A stretch of DNA of 64,000 bases from Caldilineales bacterium. GTDB taxonomy: Bacteria > Chloroflexota > Anaerolineae > J102. The DNA is taken from contig JAGFJG010000044.1 of assembly GCA_024102915.1 (NCBI GenBank), positions 1-64,000 on the forward strand, written 5' to 3'. Positions 17,657-26,114 of the stretch are shown here, piece after piece (position 1 is the first letter of the stretch; each line of letters starts with the position of its first letter). A program made the position numbers and the translations under genes. Below the pieces are notes generated by a model. The model saw only the letters and a list, made by a program, of their open reading frames with translations, did not search any database and was not told the origin of the DNA.

Positions 17657-17747
17657 TTCCGAGTTCCGAGTTCCGAGTTCCGAGTTCCGAGTTCCGAGTT
17701 CCGAGTTCCGAGTTCCGAGTTCCGAGTTCCGAGTTCCGAGTTCCGAG
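17657..17747. repeat. Perfect tandem array, 13 x TTCCGAG
   Basis: The heptamer TTCCGAG is repeated thirteen times without a single substitution over 91 bases, 6 bases after the stop of the response regulator gene. It is the purest heptad array in the window and the likeliest to vary in copy number by slippage. A degenerate relative with GAGTTCC units is at 25827-25861. Confidence 0.97.
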
Positions 17748-17783
17748 AACCCGTATTGATTCCGGGTGAGAGATTTCCCGCGG

Positions 17784-17825
17784 CTATTCAACTTTGAACC
17801 TGCGACTTTGAACCCCAAACTGGAG
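17784..17825. repeat. Heptad-periodic element (ACTTTGA type)
   Basis: Six heptads in register, including ACTTTGA twice, ACCTGCG and ACCCCAA, end exactly at the base before the recF stop codon (17826-17828). Together with the array at 17657-17747 they occupy most of the 175 bases between two convergent genes. Confidence 0.7.
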
Positions 17826-19031
17826 TTACCCAACCTCCGGCTCGATCACCTCGTCCATCCGCCCCTGGTGCACGTGCAGCCGCTGGGCCGTTGCCAGCAG
17901 TTCGGGACTGAAATGATGCCAGTCGGTGGTGGTGACAATGGCTTGCGGGGCAGTGGTCAGGGCATCCTGCAACATCGCCCGGCGCTTGGCGTCCAGTTCC
18001 GACATCACATCGTCCAATAATAGCAGCGGGGCGACGCCGGCTGTGGCCGTCATCACCACTACCTCCGCCATTTTGCTGGCCAGGGCGGCTGTACGCTGTT
18101 GCCCGCGCGAGCCGAAACTGCGCAGGTTATGTTCGCCCAGATAGAAACCGAGATCATCGCGGTGCGGCCCGGACAACGTCATGCCTGCGGCCAGGTCGCG
18201 GCGACGATTGGCAAGCAGATAGGCCAGAAATGTCGCCCGCACCGCCGCCACCGCGAAGGATTCATCCCGATTTGCGCGGGTGACGCCGCCCGAATTCCGG
18301 CCGGGCTGAGCGGGATCAAAACTGGGTTCGTAGCGCAGTTTCAGGCGCTCATAGCCACCGCTGAGGTCGAGATGGCGCAGGCTGGCCTCGGCGTCGAGGT
18401 CCTTGATCAGCCGGTATCGTTGGGCGATGATCAGGCTGCCTGTTTCGGCCAATTTGTCGTCCCAAAAACGCAATTGCTCGCCCGCATTGCCCCCGTTTTG
18501 CAGATTGCGCAACAGGGCGTTGCGCTGCTCAACCGTCTTGTTGTACTCGTTCAACGCCCGGCAATAGGGCGGGTCCATCTGGCATAGGGCGATGTCCAGA
18601 TAGCGGCGGCGGACGCTGGGCGAGCCGGAAACCAGGTCTACATCCTCTGGCCGGAATAGCACGACCGGCATCAAGCCGACCAGGTCGAGGGCGCGGCGCG
18701 GCGCACCATTGATCCGCACCTGCTTACGGAACCCGCCATTGCCCTTCGCCGGCAGCAGCGTGATATCCACCCGCTCCAATCTCTCCCCTTTTTTTAATTC
18801 CGCCGAGAGTCGGGCGAACGGCAGATCACTTTCCTGAGCCAGCCAGTTCACTAACTCGGTGTCGCTGCCAGAACGAGGCGAACGGCTGGTCGCCAGCACG
18901 GTGATCGCCTCCAACAGATTGCTCTTGCCCTGGGCGTTTTCGCCCTGAACGATGCTCAAACCCGGCGGTAGATTGAGTTCCAGCCGGGCATAATTCCGAT
19001 AGTTCGTGAGCGAGAGACGTTGCAGGTGCAT
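17826..19031 (-). CDS. recF: DNA replication and repair protein RecF
   Basis: A 401-aa SMC-like ATPase that binds single-strand gaps and helps load RecA with RecO and RecR. Walker A is GENAQGKSN at about residues 34-42, the signature motif is SGPHRDDLGF, and Walker B is LLLLDDVMSELD. The N-terminal MHLQRLSLTNYRNY is the family hallmark. There is no dnaA, dnaN or gyrB nearby, so this is not the usual replication-origin cluster. A TATAAT box on the minus strand (19045-19040) sits 8 bases before the ATG, suggesting a very short leader. Confidence 0.95.
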   Translation of the reverse strand: MHLQRLSLTNYRNYARLELNLPPGLSIVQGENAQGKSNLLEAITVLATSRSPRSGSDTELVNWLAQESDLPFARLSAELKKGERLERVDITLLPAKGNGGFRKQVRINGAPRRALDLVGLMPVVLFRPEDVDLVSGSPSVRRRYLDIALCQMDPPYCRALNEYNKTVEQRNALLRNLQNGGNAGEQLRFWDDKLAETGSLIIAQRYRLIKDLDAEASLRHLDLSGGYERLKLRYEPSFDPAQPGRNSGGVTRANRDESFAVAAVRATFLAYLLANRRRDLAAGMTLSGPHRDDLGFYLGEHNLRSFGSRGQQRTAALASKMAEVVVMTATAGVAPLLLLDDVMSELDAKRRAMLQDALTTAPQAIVTTTDWHHFSPELLATAQRLHVHQGRMDEVIEPEVG

Positions 19032-19052
19032 GGCCTGCGATTATAGCATAGG

Positions 19053-20207
19053 TCAGGGTTGGCTTCCCTTCACATATCGGTCGAAAAAGTCTAACGTGTG
19101 TTGCATGGCGGCGCTGAAACTCTGCGAGATGTTGTGATCCGCCCCCGCCCATTCGTAGTATTCGACCGTCCCGCCCGCATCCCGAATCTGCGTTTCCAGG
19201 ATGCGCGAGAACTCGACCGGGACGTCGGCGTCGCGGTCGCCATGATGGATTTGCACCGGCCCCGACAGATCAGTGAGGTATGAATTGGCGGAGATGCTTT
19301 GCCAGAATCCCGGATTTTCCGCGGGCGTCCCGTGTTCATTGAACATTTCCTGCCGCCATCGCCCCAGCCCCTGCGGGATCGAATGCGGCTGTATGTATTG
19401 TGGTTGGGTCCAAATCTCCAACATGTCGGGATACGAAGCCACCGCGCCCGCCCAGATCACCCCGGCCCTGATAGCCGCATCCACCACCATCGCCCGCAAC
19501 GTGATAAACCCGCCCTGTGAATGTCCCCACATGCCGATGCGGTTGGGGTCGGCATCCGCAAAGTTCTTCATCGCAGCCGTGGCGTTGAGCACGTCGATCA
19601 CATAGCCGGGATGGAGATACGCGCTCACGGGTTCACCCTCCGAATCGCCATGCCCGCGATAATCAGGACGGAAGACGATATAGCCGTTGCGAGCGAAGGC
19701 GTCCACGTAAGTCTCGTAGCGTTCGGTGGTGCGATATTTTTTCGGCGGGATGTAGCCGTGGTTGAATAGGATCACCGGCCAGCCGGATACAGGCTTTTCA
19801 CCGCGCGGCATCGTCAATAATGCGAATAGCTTGTTGCCCTCGGAAAGATAGGAGGCGATGTAGCGGTCGTAGTTTGCGCCGGGTTCGAGAGTCCGTTCGA
19901 TGGTCAATCCCTCTCCGAGATAGGTTTGCTGGCGCAGGAATTCGATGGAAAGCGGGTGCGGCGATTCGGGCGATGGCGTGGGAGTGGGGCTGGTCGTCAC
20001 CGTAGCCGTGGGCGAGGGCGAGGGTGTTGTCGTTGGGTTGGGGGTGGGCGTGAAGGTGGGGGTAGGGCTGGCTGGCGGCGAGGTCGGCGTAATGAGGACG
20101 CCCGGCGTTTGTGGGATTGACGGCGATTGTTGGCAAGCGACGAGCAATAGAATTAATACGACCAGGGCAAGCAGACGCGCCATCCAGCCGGAAGTGCGCT
20201 GCGCCAT
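19053..20207 (-). CDS. Alpha/beta hydrolase lipoprotein (prolyl oligopeptidase-like)
   Basis: A 384-aa exported protein. The N-terminus is a lipoprotein signal with the lipobox LLVAC, followed by a Pro/Thr linker of about 60 residues typical of surface-anchored proteins in this genome. The hydrolase domain has the nucleophile GHSQGG, the acid in HHGDRDADVP and the His in GADHNISQSF. FNHGYIPPKKY supplies the oxyanion region. It probably cleaves peptides or esters outside the cell. ATG 20207 is preferred to the TTG six bases upstream. It follows the histidine kinase by only 9 bases, suggesting one transcript. Confidence 0.85.
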   Translation of the reverse strand: MAQRTSGWMARLLALVVLILLLVACQQSPSIPQTPGVLITPTSPPASPTPTFTPTPNPTTTPSPSPTATVTTSPTPTPSPESPHPLSIEFLRQQTYLGEGLTIERTLEPGANYDRYIASYLSEGNKLFALLTMPRGEKPVSGWPVILFNHGYIPPKKYRTTERYETYVDAFARNGYIVFRPDYRGHGDSEGEPVSAYLHPGYVIDVLNATAAMKNFADADPNRIGMWGHSQGGFITLRAMVVDAAIRAGVIWAGAVASYPDMLEIWTQPQYIQPHSIPQGLGRWRQEMFNEHGTPAENPGFWQSISANSYLTDLSGPVQIHHGDRDADVPVEFSRILETQIRDAGGTVEYYEWAGADHNISQSFSAAMQHTLDFFDRYVKGSQP

Positions 20208-20216
20208 TTCCAATTA

Positions 20217-21572
20217 TCAGGCCGGGCTGCCGGGCAGGGCGATCGTGAACGTGGTCCCCACTCCCAACTTACTCTCCACCCAAATCCGGCCCCCGTGCGC
20301 CTCCACCAGCGATTTGGCAATCGCCAGCCCCAATCCGGATTCCCCTTCCTGGATATTGCGGGCGGCATTGCCGCGATAGAATCTCTCGAAAATATTGGGC
20401 AGCGCCTCAGGCGTGATGCCCTGGCCCGTATCGCGCACCTGCAAGTGAACCTCGTCCGCCGCGCTGTCGGCGCTCAGGCTGATCTCGCCATCGGCGGGGG
20501 TGTAGCGCAGGGCATTGCTGACCAGATTGCCCAACACCTGCGCCATGCGTTCGGGATCAACATCCACGGACGGCACATCGTCCGCCGCCTGTACACGAAT
20601 GCGAATCTGTTTGGACTCGGCTTCGGCGGCGTGGGCGGCGGCTGTGCGTTCCAGCATGAGCAACGGCGGCGTGGGTTGGCGATCCAGCGAGAGTTCGCCA
20701 GCGTCGGCCAGGGAGAGCGTGCGTAGGTCATCGATCAGGATTTTCAGGTGCGAAGCCTCATCGTGCATGATCTCGAAAATCTCGGGATTCCCCGGCAGCT
20801 TGCCGTCCGACAGCGCTTCGGTGTAGCCCAGGATGACGCTGAGCGGCGTGCGCAGGTCATGGGCGATGTCGGCGGTCATCTGGCGGCGCAGTTGGCTGGC
20901 GCGGGCGAGATCGGCGCTCATCTGGTTGAAGGACTGCGCCAGTTCCCCCACTTCATCCTGCGAGCGCACGGCGACCGCATGGCCCAGTTCTCCCTGCGCG
21001 ACCCGTTGGGTGGCGACTGTCAGTTCACGCACGGGGCGGGAGATGGTACGGGCCAGGAGGATGCCCAATAGAAGGGCGACCAATGTCGCTCCCAAAGCGC
21101 TCAACACCACCGCCAGACGGAATCGTTCGAGGAAGGCGGATTCGGGCGTATCAGCCGGGGGCGCCGAATAGGGATCGGCGGCAAACAGGATCCAGCCCAC
21201 GGTCTCGCCATCCACCTCGACGGGCACGGCTTTCTCCATGGCGTATCGGGGCAACTGCTCGTTTGGCTGATATTGCCTGCCCCCGTACACCACCCTGCCA
21301 TCTGCGTCGGCCAGCACGACGGACGACCGCGCTAGTTCCGGGCGCGCCCGCGGGCCGGGCCGGGCGACCACGATAGCCCCGATGTCATCCCAACTGCCAT
21401 TCTCCTGAAAATATTCTCCCATGCGCGCCACGAAGTTCGCTTGATAATTATCGAGGACGAAGCGGTCAAACGCCGAGCGAGTTTGCAGGCCGACGATCAG
21501 CGCCACCAGTAAGGCCCCGATCAGGCCGACGGCGAGGAAAGCCAGGGTGAGTTTGACGGTCAGGGAACGCAT
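20217..21572 (-). CDS. Sensor histidine kinase
   Basis: A 451-aa membrane kinase. It has membrane helices at about 8-30 and 152-175 around an extracytoplasmic sensor, a HAMP domain (about 176-228), and a HisKA domain with the phosphorylated His238 (DIAHDLRTPLSVILGY). The ATPase domain has GNLVSNALRYTP (N box), VRDTGQGITPEALPNIFERF and GLGLAIAKSLVEAHGG. Its partner is the response regulator gene just upstream on the same strand, 59 bases away. The hydrolase lipoprotein gene follows and could be part of the same response. Confidence 0.95.
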   Translation of the reverse strand: MRSLTVKLTLAFLAVGLIGALLVALIVGLQTRSAFDRFVLDNYQANFVARMGEYFQENGSWDDIGAIVVARPGPRARPELARSSVVLADADGRVVYGGRQYQPNEQLPRYAMEKAVPVEVDGETVGWILFAADPYSAPPADTPESAFLERFRLAVVLSALGATLVALLLGILLARTISRPVRELTVATQRVAQGELGHAVAVRSQDEVGELAQSFNQMSADLARASQLRRQMTADIAHDLRTPLSVILGYTEALSDGKLPGNPEIFEIMHDEASHLKILIDDLRTLSLADAGELSLDRQPTPPLLMLERTAAAHAAEAESKQIRIRVQAADDVPSVDVDPERMAQVLGNLVSNALRYTPADGEISLSADSAADEVHLQVRDTGQGITPEALPNIFERFYRGNAARNIQEGESGLGLAIAKSLVEAHGGRIWVESKLGVGTTFTIALPGSPA

Positions 21573-21584
21573 GGAGGCGGTTGG

Positions 21585-21641
21585 CAGTGGACAGTAATCA
21601 GTGGGGGAGTGATATCGATTCTGTCTTCTGGCTACTGGTTA
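21585..21641. repeat. Heptad-periodic inverted element (CAGTAAT / CTGGCTA type)
   Basis: Three heptads (CAGTGGA, CAGTAAT, CAGTGGG) at 21585-21605 and three of complementary outline (CTGTCTT, CTGGCTA, CTGGTTA) at 21621-21641, 15 bases apart. The right arm covers the stop codon and last two codons of the response regulator gene. The element fills the gap between that gene and the kinase gene. Confidence 0.7.
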
Positions 21642-22330
21642 TTTTCGAGGGAAAAGCGATAACCCGCACCGTAGACGGTTTCGATATAGATCGGGTTCTT
21701 GGGGTCGGGCTCGATTTTGGTGCGCAGGTTGCGGACATGCACATCGATGGTGCGTTCGTAGCCTTCGTACGAGTTGCCCTGCAAATGATCGAGCAAGTCC
21801 AATCGTGAGCACACGCGGCCGGGCTTGATCATCAGCGCTTCCAGTAGGCCGAATTCCGACGGCGTGAGATCGACCGTGCGCCCGGCCACCATGACAAGAT
21901 GATTATCGCGATACAACTGGATGTCGCCCGATTGCAGCAAATTGCCGTTGCTCGATTCCTTATCCACCCGCCGCAGCACCGCCCGCACCCGCGCTGTCAA
22001 TTCGCGCATGCTGAACGGCTTGGTCACGTAATCATCGGCGCCCAGCTCCAGCCCCAGCACCTTGTCGCCTTCCTCCAATCGGGCGGTGAGGATGATGACG
22101 GGCGTGCTACGCTCTGGGCTGTAAGTGCGGATGAACTCGTAGCCGCCCATCTCCGGCATCATCAAATCGAGGATGATGAGATCGACCGATTCGCGCTGGG
22201 CAGTTTCCAGGGCCTGGCGGCCATTGGCGGCAGTGATCGTGCGGAAGCCTTCCTCCTGCAAATAGCTGCTGATCAGGGTGCGGATGTTTGGCGCGTCGTC
22301 GACGATCAAGATGGTGGTGGTCATAGTCAT
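21632..22330 (-). CDS. Response regulator, OmpR/PhoB family
   Basis: A 232-aa regulator with the receiver acidic pair DDAPN, phosphoacceptor Asp55 (LIILDLMMPEMGGYEF), the TKPF Lys, and a C-terminal winged helix (LTPSEFGLLEALMIKPGRV ... DVHVRNLRTKIEPDP ... VYGAGYRF). It is the first gene of a kinase-regulator operon on the minus strand. Its final residues NNQ and the stop are encoded inside a heptad repeat. Confidence 0.94.
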   Translation of the reverse strand: MTMTTTILIVDDAPNIRTLISSYLQEEGFRTITAANGRQALETAQRESVDLIILDLMMPEMGGYEFIRTYSPERSTPVIILTARLEEGDKVLGLELGADDYVTKPFSMRELTARVRAVLRRVDKESSNGNLLQSGDIQLYRDNHLVMVAGRTVDLTPSEFGLLEALMIKPGRVCSRLDLLDHLQGNSYEGYERTIDVHVRNLRTKIEPDPKNPIYIETVYGAGYRFSLENNQ

Positions 22331-22380
22331 TCGGGTTGGGCTTTTTCAGTCCTATAGGTGACATTCTTCATGCAAAGAAA

Positions 22381-22430
22381 AGGCCACGGACGATAGGTCG
22401 AATCAGATCATTTCGGCGTGTCCGTGGCCT
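22381..22430 (-). terminator. Rho-independent terminator after the YceI gene
   Basis: A perfect 11-base stem AGGCCACGGAC (22381-22391) with GTCCGTGGCCT (22420-22430). Read on the minus strand it is followed by TTTCTTT. It ends transcription from the YceI-like gene before the response regulator. Confidence 0.8.
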
Positions 22431-22486
22431 CTGCTGTCTGTCACTTGTGAGACGAGAATCCGCTCGAAGCGACCCTGATCATCCCA

Positions 22487-23458
22487 TCAGGATGACTTGG
22501 GCACGGCCACGAACTGTAATTCCAGGGTGACATCATCCGCCACCGTGTCCACGGCAGGCGCATCGGGGATAGTCAGGCCGAAATCGCGCCAGGCGATGGT
22601 GACTGTAGCCAGTCCTTCGATGCGTTCGGCGGAGACCGGCGTCACCGTCACGTCGAAAACGACCTCGTGGGTTTCATCGGTCACGGTCAGATCGCCCACA
22701 ACCTGGAAACTGAACGGTTCGCCCACGGTGACGTTGTCGGGCATGCCCTGAATTGCGGTGGGGTTGAACTCGACGAACTCGAAATCGTTGGTGAGCAAAA
22801 TCCGATTCTTGATGGCGTTGTTGCGGAAATTGTTGTCTGTGGTCAGCGTGCGGGCGTTGACTCGAACCACGCCGATCTGCGAAGCGGCGGGATTGGCAGG
22901 GTCCAGAGAAATCTCGGCGGCTGCTTGATTGGTGATCCCGACCACTTCATTATCTGACCCGCGTAATACTTCCTGGATTCGGAAGCGTGCTTCGGATTCT
23001 TCGGGGACGATGGTGAAGAGGATGGGGCCGGCGGAAGCCGCAGCCCCGGTCGATTCGCTCGACGATTCGGGGGATTTTTCCGCTTCTGGGGCCGGGGCCG
23101 CTTCTTCGGCGGCGGGCGTCGGCAGGGGGGATTCCCCAGCGGATGGGGTTGCCAGCGGCGATTCGGCTGCGCCAGGGGCCTGTAGCGGCGATTCAATCTG
23201 GGGGAAGCCATCTTCGTTCACCGGGGCCGTCTTGGGCTCTTCCTCGGCTTCAGCGGGAGCGGCGGCGGGCGCTTCCGTGGCGACGGCTACGGCGTCCTCG
23301 CTACGTGTCTCCGAAACCGGCGTTGCTTCCTGCGAAATGGGCACGGCTTCGATGGGGGCGCTGGCATCGTCCGGCGTCCTGAAAACTGAGAACAGGATAA
23401 GGCCAACAGCTATTATGGCAACGACGGCGACGATGATGATGATGTTTCTGGCGGTCAT
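22487..23458 (-). CDS. Membrane-anchored YceI family protein
   Basis: A 323-aa protein. It has one N-terminal membrane helix (about residues 5-27), then a long Ala/Pro/Glu/Ser linker (28-150) with repeated SPLATPSAGESPLPTP-like segments, then a YceI lipocalin-like domain starting FTIVPEESEARFRIQEVL and ending VTIAWRDFGLTIPDAP. YceI domains bind isoprenoid-like lipids in a barrel and are linked to stress and lipid carriage. GGAG lies upstream of the ATG. A strong terminator follows. Confidence 0.88.
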   Translation of the reverse strand: MTARNIIIIVAVVAIIAVGLILFSVFRTPDDASAPIEAVPISQEATPVSETRSEDAVAVATEAPAAAPAEAEEEPKTAPVNEDGFPQIESPLQAPGAAESPLATPSAGESPLPTPAAEEAAPAPEAEKSPESSSESTGAAASAGPILFTIVPEESEARFRIQEVLRGSDNEVVGITNQAAAEISLDPANPAASQIGVVRVNARTLTTDNNFRNNAIKNRILLTNDFEFVEFNPTAIQGMPDNVTVGEPFSFQVVGDLTVTDETHEVVFDVTVTPVSAERIEGLATVTIAWRDFGLTIPDAPAVDTVADDVTLELQFVAVPKSS

Positions 23459-23574
23459 AGGTATTCAACTCCGGTGGGTCTTTGAAACGCGGCTGTTTTT
23501 GGATTCAAGGGCAGGGAACGTTTGAAATCCCTGAAATTGATCGAGAAGGTCAAGTCGTTCAGATGCGCTATCTT

Positions 23575-24864
23575 CTACGGACGCTCTCCCAGTGTCAATT
23601 CTAACTCAACCAGTTTACCATTACGAAGCGATTTAATGTGAATAGTCTGTCCAACTGACGCATTCAATAACAGATAACTGTTCAAGTCGGAGAAGCTGTT
23701 GATAGCCTGCCCGTCGATCTCGATGACGAGATCTCCCCCGCGACCGGTGTTCGGGTCCGCTGCACGCAGGCCGGCCACATCGGCTGGTCCGCCCGGCGTG
23801 ATGCCTACAACATAAGCGCCCTGGATTTGGGGGAGATCATAGGCTTGCGCGTCCGCCAACGAAATCTCGTCGACAAAGCTCACGCCCATGTGAGGATAGA
23901 CGTATCCGCCCTCGGAAATGAGACTGGGCGCAATCCGCGCCACAGCCGCAGCCGGAATCGAAAAACCCACACCGGAATTCGTGCCGGTGTCGGTAGCAAT
24001 CGCTGAATTCACGCCGACGACTTCGCCATCCAGATTCAACAATGGCCCGCCAGAATTGCCAGGGTTGATCGGGGCGTCGGTCTGGATGACCTGGGGAAGG
24101 GAATAGGAACGGGCGAGCTGACTACGCCGGGAACGCAGGCTGCGGTCAAGCCCGCTGACAATGCCCAATGACATCGAGCCCTGTTCGCCAAAAGGATTGC
24201 CGATGGCGATCACAAACTGCCCCACCTGCACATCGCCGGGCGCGGCCAGGGGCAACGGCGTGATCTCGGCAGGCAGGTCCTGAACCTGCAGAACGGCCAG
24301 ATCACTATCGATGTCTCTGCCGGTCAAGCGCGCTGAGCGGCGCTCGCCATTAGCGAAAACGACCTCGTAACTCTGCCCGCCATCCACGACATGATTGTTG
24401 GTGACGATGTGGCCTTCATCGTCGAACACAAAGCCGCTGCCGCTGCCCACCGGCGGCACGATGATGTAAACGACCGCGGGATTGGTGCGGCGATACAGAT
24501 CGATCAGCCTCTGTTCCAGTTCGACATCGACCTGCGCATCCCCGACCGTTTCACCGAACCCCACCTGCAATGTCGAGTCCCGCTGTTCGTTCTGAGCCTC
24601 AATCCGGGCCACTACCTGATCGATGATGGCGTTGACATCGATGCCGAGTTCGCTGCTGGCTGCCGCGGGCGTTGCCTGGGCCAGTCGCACCAAAACCTGA
24701 TCGATAATGGCGTCGGTATCGACCGTCGCCGCCACAGGTTTTACCTCAACGAGAGGTTCCGTATCCTTTGGTACGCCGACAGTGCAGGCAGTGAGGGGGA
24801 GGACGAAGGCGAGGATGAGGGCGGCGAGGATCGCACGGGGGGATGTTCGTTTGGTTTGTGTCAT
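23575..24864 (-). CDS. HtrA/DegP-type serine protease lipoprotein
   Basis: A 429-aa exported protease. The signal ends in the lipobox PLTAC (Cys27). A helical, possibly coiled segment with two DAIIDQV/NAIIDQV repeats (50-90) precedes the trypsin-like domain. The triad is visible as His158 (NNHVVDGG), Asp188 (DSDLAVLQ) and Ser271 (NPGNSGGPL). A PDZ domain follows (about 325-425) with GAYVVGITPGGPADVAGLR and LVIEIDGQAINS. It is expected to degrade or hold misfolded envelope proteins. No Shine-Dalgarno sequence is seen. Confidence 0.93.
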   Translation of the reverse strand: MTQTKRTSPRAILAALILAFVLPLTACTVGVPKDTEPLVEVKPVAATVDTDAIIDQVLVRLAQATPAAASSELGIDVNAIIDQVVARIEAQNEQRDSTLQVGFGETVGDAQVDVELEQRLIDLYRRTNPAVVYIIVPPVGSGSGFVFDDEGHIVTNNHVVDGGQSYEVVFANGERRSARLTGRDIDSDLAVLQVQDLPAEITPLPLAAPGDVQVGQFVIAIGNPFGEQGSMSLGIVSGLDRSLRSRRSQLARSYSLPQVIQTDAPINPGNSGGPLLNLDGEVVGVNSAIATDTGTNSGVGFSIPAAAVARIAPSLISEGGYVYPHMGVSFVDEISLADAQAYDLPQIQGAYVVGITPGGPADVAGLRAADPNTGRGGDLVIEIDGQAINSFSDLNSYLLLNASVGQTIHIKSLRNGKLVELELTLGERP

Positions 24865-24907
24865 GGCGTGTGTGGTGGGTGAATGGGGGTGGGTTGAGTG
24901 ACGGCAG

Positions 24908-24992
24908 CGCCTGGCGCCACAGTGATCATGCGACGCCAGGCGACGGAGGAGGAGGCGAATGAGTGCGAAGGCGGCTATCGACCCGCACTCAT
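24908..24992. other. Two consecutive hairpins between genes
   Basis: The first stem is CGCCTGGCG (24908-24916) with CGCCAGGCG (24934-24942); the second is ATGAGTGCG (24959-24967) with CGCACTCAT (24984-24992). They lie between the repeat-protein gene and the protease gene on the minus strand. Neither is followed by a T-run, so they may be processing or stability elements rather than a terminator. Confidence 0.5.
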
Positions 24993-25002
24993 CCTGGCGA
25001 GA

Positions 25003-25794
25003 TTAGAAGCTGGAGAAGGAAGAGGGTGTAGTTGTTGTGTTGTTATTGGGCGGGGTGACCTGAGGGCCGAATCCATGGCCGCGCATCCCTCCGAAACCAG
25101 GCATGCGACCGAATCCGCGCATGCCGCCAAAGCCGCGACCGGTATTGCTCAAGAGTTGATCCGCCTGTTCCTGGGTGATGACGCCAGCATCGACAGCGCC
25201 CTGGATCGCATCGCTGTACAGCGAGCGCACGTTATCTTGTAAGCCCTGCTCTTGCAGGTACTCTTGCAGATTCTGCATGGCCTTCATCTGGTCGGCCTGT
25301 TCCTGGGTGATGCGGCCGGCTTCGACAGCGGCGGCCACGGCTGCGTCCTTAGCTTCGGTCTGTGCAGCTTGCAGTTCGTCAACCGAGATGTTCAAAGCAT
25401 CAGCCAAAAGGGCTTTCATGTCGATGGTGTCGCTTCCAAAGAACCTGAGGTGCAGGCCCTTGCCCATCAGCCCGAACGCACCCTGGCGCTCTTTCAGGGC
25501 GTCGGCCTGCGCCTGGGTGATCAGGCCATCGGCGACGGCCTGGTCGATGGCTGCTTCGGCAGCCTGTTGGTGGGCGGCCTGCAATTCTTCACTGGTGATG
25601 CCCAGGGCTTCGGCCAGATAATCATCGTCTGCTGCCTGGGGGCCGGCGATGCCAAAGCCGCCGCGTCCGCCCATGCCGCCCGGCCCGCCGTGTGCGGATG
25701 CAATTTGGGGAGCGGCGATGGCTCCAACTGCGGCGAAGGCCAGTACGGCTGCGGTGGCGGCCAGCCCGCCAATCCATTTCTTAGTCAGTTTCAT
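25003..25794 (-). CDS. Secreted protein with three ITQ-EQAD helical repeats
   Basis: A 263-aa protein with a signal peptide (about residues 1-34, ending IASAHG) and a Gly-rich stretch. Three repeats follow, of the form LxxALxIsxxELQAA ... A(V)xxGxITQxQADxL, near residues 60-102, 128-171 and 192-217. The tail is rich in Gly, Arg, Phe and then Thr/Asn. Similar repeats occur in small secreted actinobacterial and Chloroflexota proteins of unknown role. AGGAGA 8 bases before ATG 25794 fixes the start; the longer frame runs into a heptad repeat. No function can be assigned. Confidence 0.75.
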   Translation of the reverse strand: MKLTKKWIGGLAATAAVLAFAAVGAIAAPQIASAHGGPGGMGGRGGFGIAGPQAADDDYLAEALGITSEELQAAHQQAAEAAIDQAVADGLITQAQADALKERQGAFGLMGKGLHLRFFGSDTIDMKALLADALNISVDELQAAQTEAKDAAVAAAVEAGRITQEQADQMKAMQNLQEYLQEQGLQDNVRSLYSDAIQGAVDAGVITQEQADQLLSNTGRGFGGMRGFGRMPGFGGMRGHGFGPQVTPPNNNTTTTPSSFSSF

Positions 25795-25826
25795 AGACGT
25801 GTCTCCTGAAGTTGAGAAGTTCACCT

Positions 25827-25919
25827 GAGTTCGGAGTTCCAAGTGTCGAGTTCCGAGTTGTCCGCCCGAGATCGGGTCGGTGTCCAACTTTGAATCTGAA
25901 ACTTTGAACTTCAAACTGA
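25827..25919. repeat. Two heptad-periodic stretches upstream of the repeat-protein gene
   Basis: Five heptads at 25827-25861 (GAGTTCG, GAGTTCC and relatives) and five at 25885-25919 (CAACTTT, GAATCTG, AAACTTT and relatives), 23 bases apart. The first is the TTCCGAG subfamily of 17657-17747; the second matches the ACTTTGA units at 17784-17825. This locus is upstream of its nearest gene rather than at a stop codon. Confidence 0.65.
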
Positions 25920-26036
25920 GGTTGGTGAATGTGCCGACATGTCGTAGCTATGAACTGAGTATAGAGGAGGACGATGAAGCGATGGTTTAGAAAATATGAA
26001 GAACATGTTGGAAAAATGCTAAGATTGGGGTGAAGG

Positions 26037-26106
26037 GTTTCATGTGTCACGTGTCATGTGTCATGTGTCAGGCGGCTTCAACCTGAAACCTTCAACTTTC
26101 AACTAT
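26037..26106. repeat. Ten heptads in one register (GTGTCAT then CAACTTT type)
   Basis: Seventy bases are all in one 7-base register. Units 1-5 are GTTTCAT, GTGTCAC, GTGTCAT twice and GTGTCAG. Units 7-10 are CAACCTG, AAACCTT, CAACTTT and CAACTAT. The consensus changes mid-array while the period holds. The element ends 8 bases before the metallophosphoesterase ATG, leaving no room for a Shine-Dalgarno sequence. Confidence 0.8.
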
Positions 26107-26114
26107 ATCCCGAT

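Noticed and set aside
17657-17747. CRISPR interpretation of the tandem array
   Set aside because: There are no spacers; the 7-base unit is contiguous and far too short for a CRISPR repeat, and no cas gene is present.
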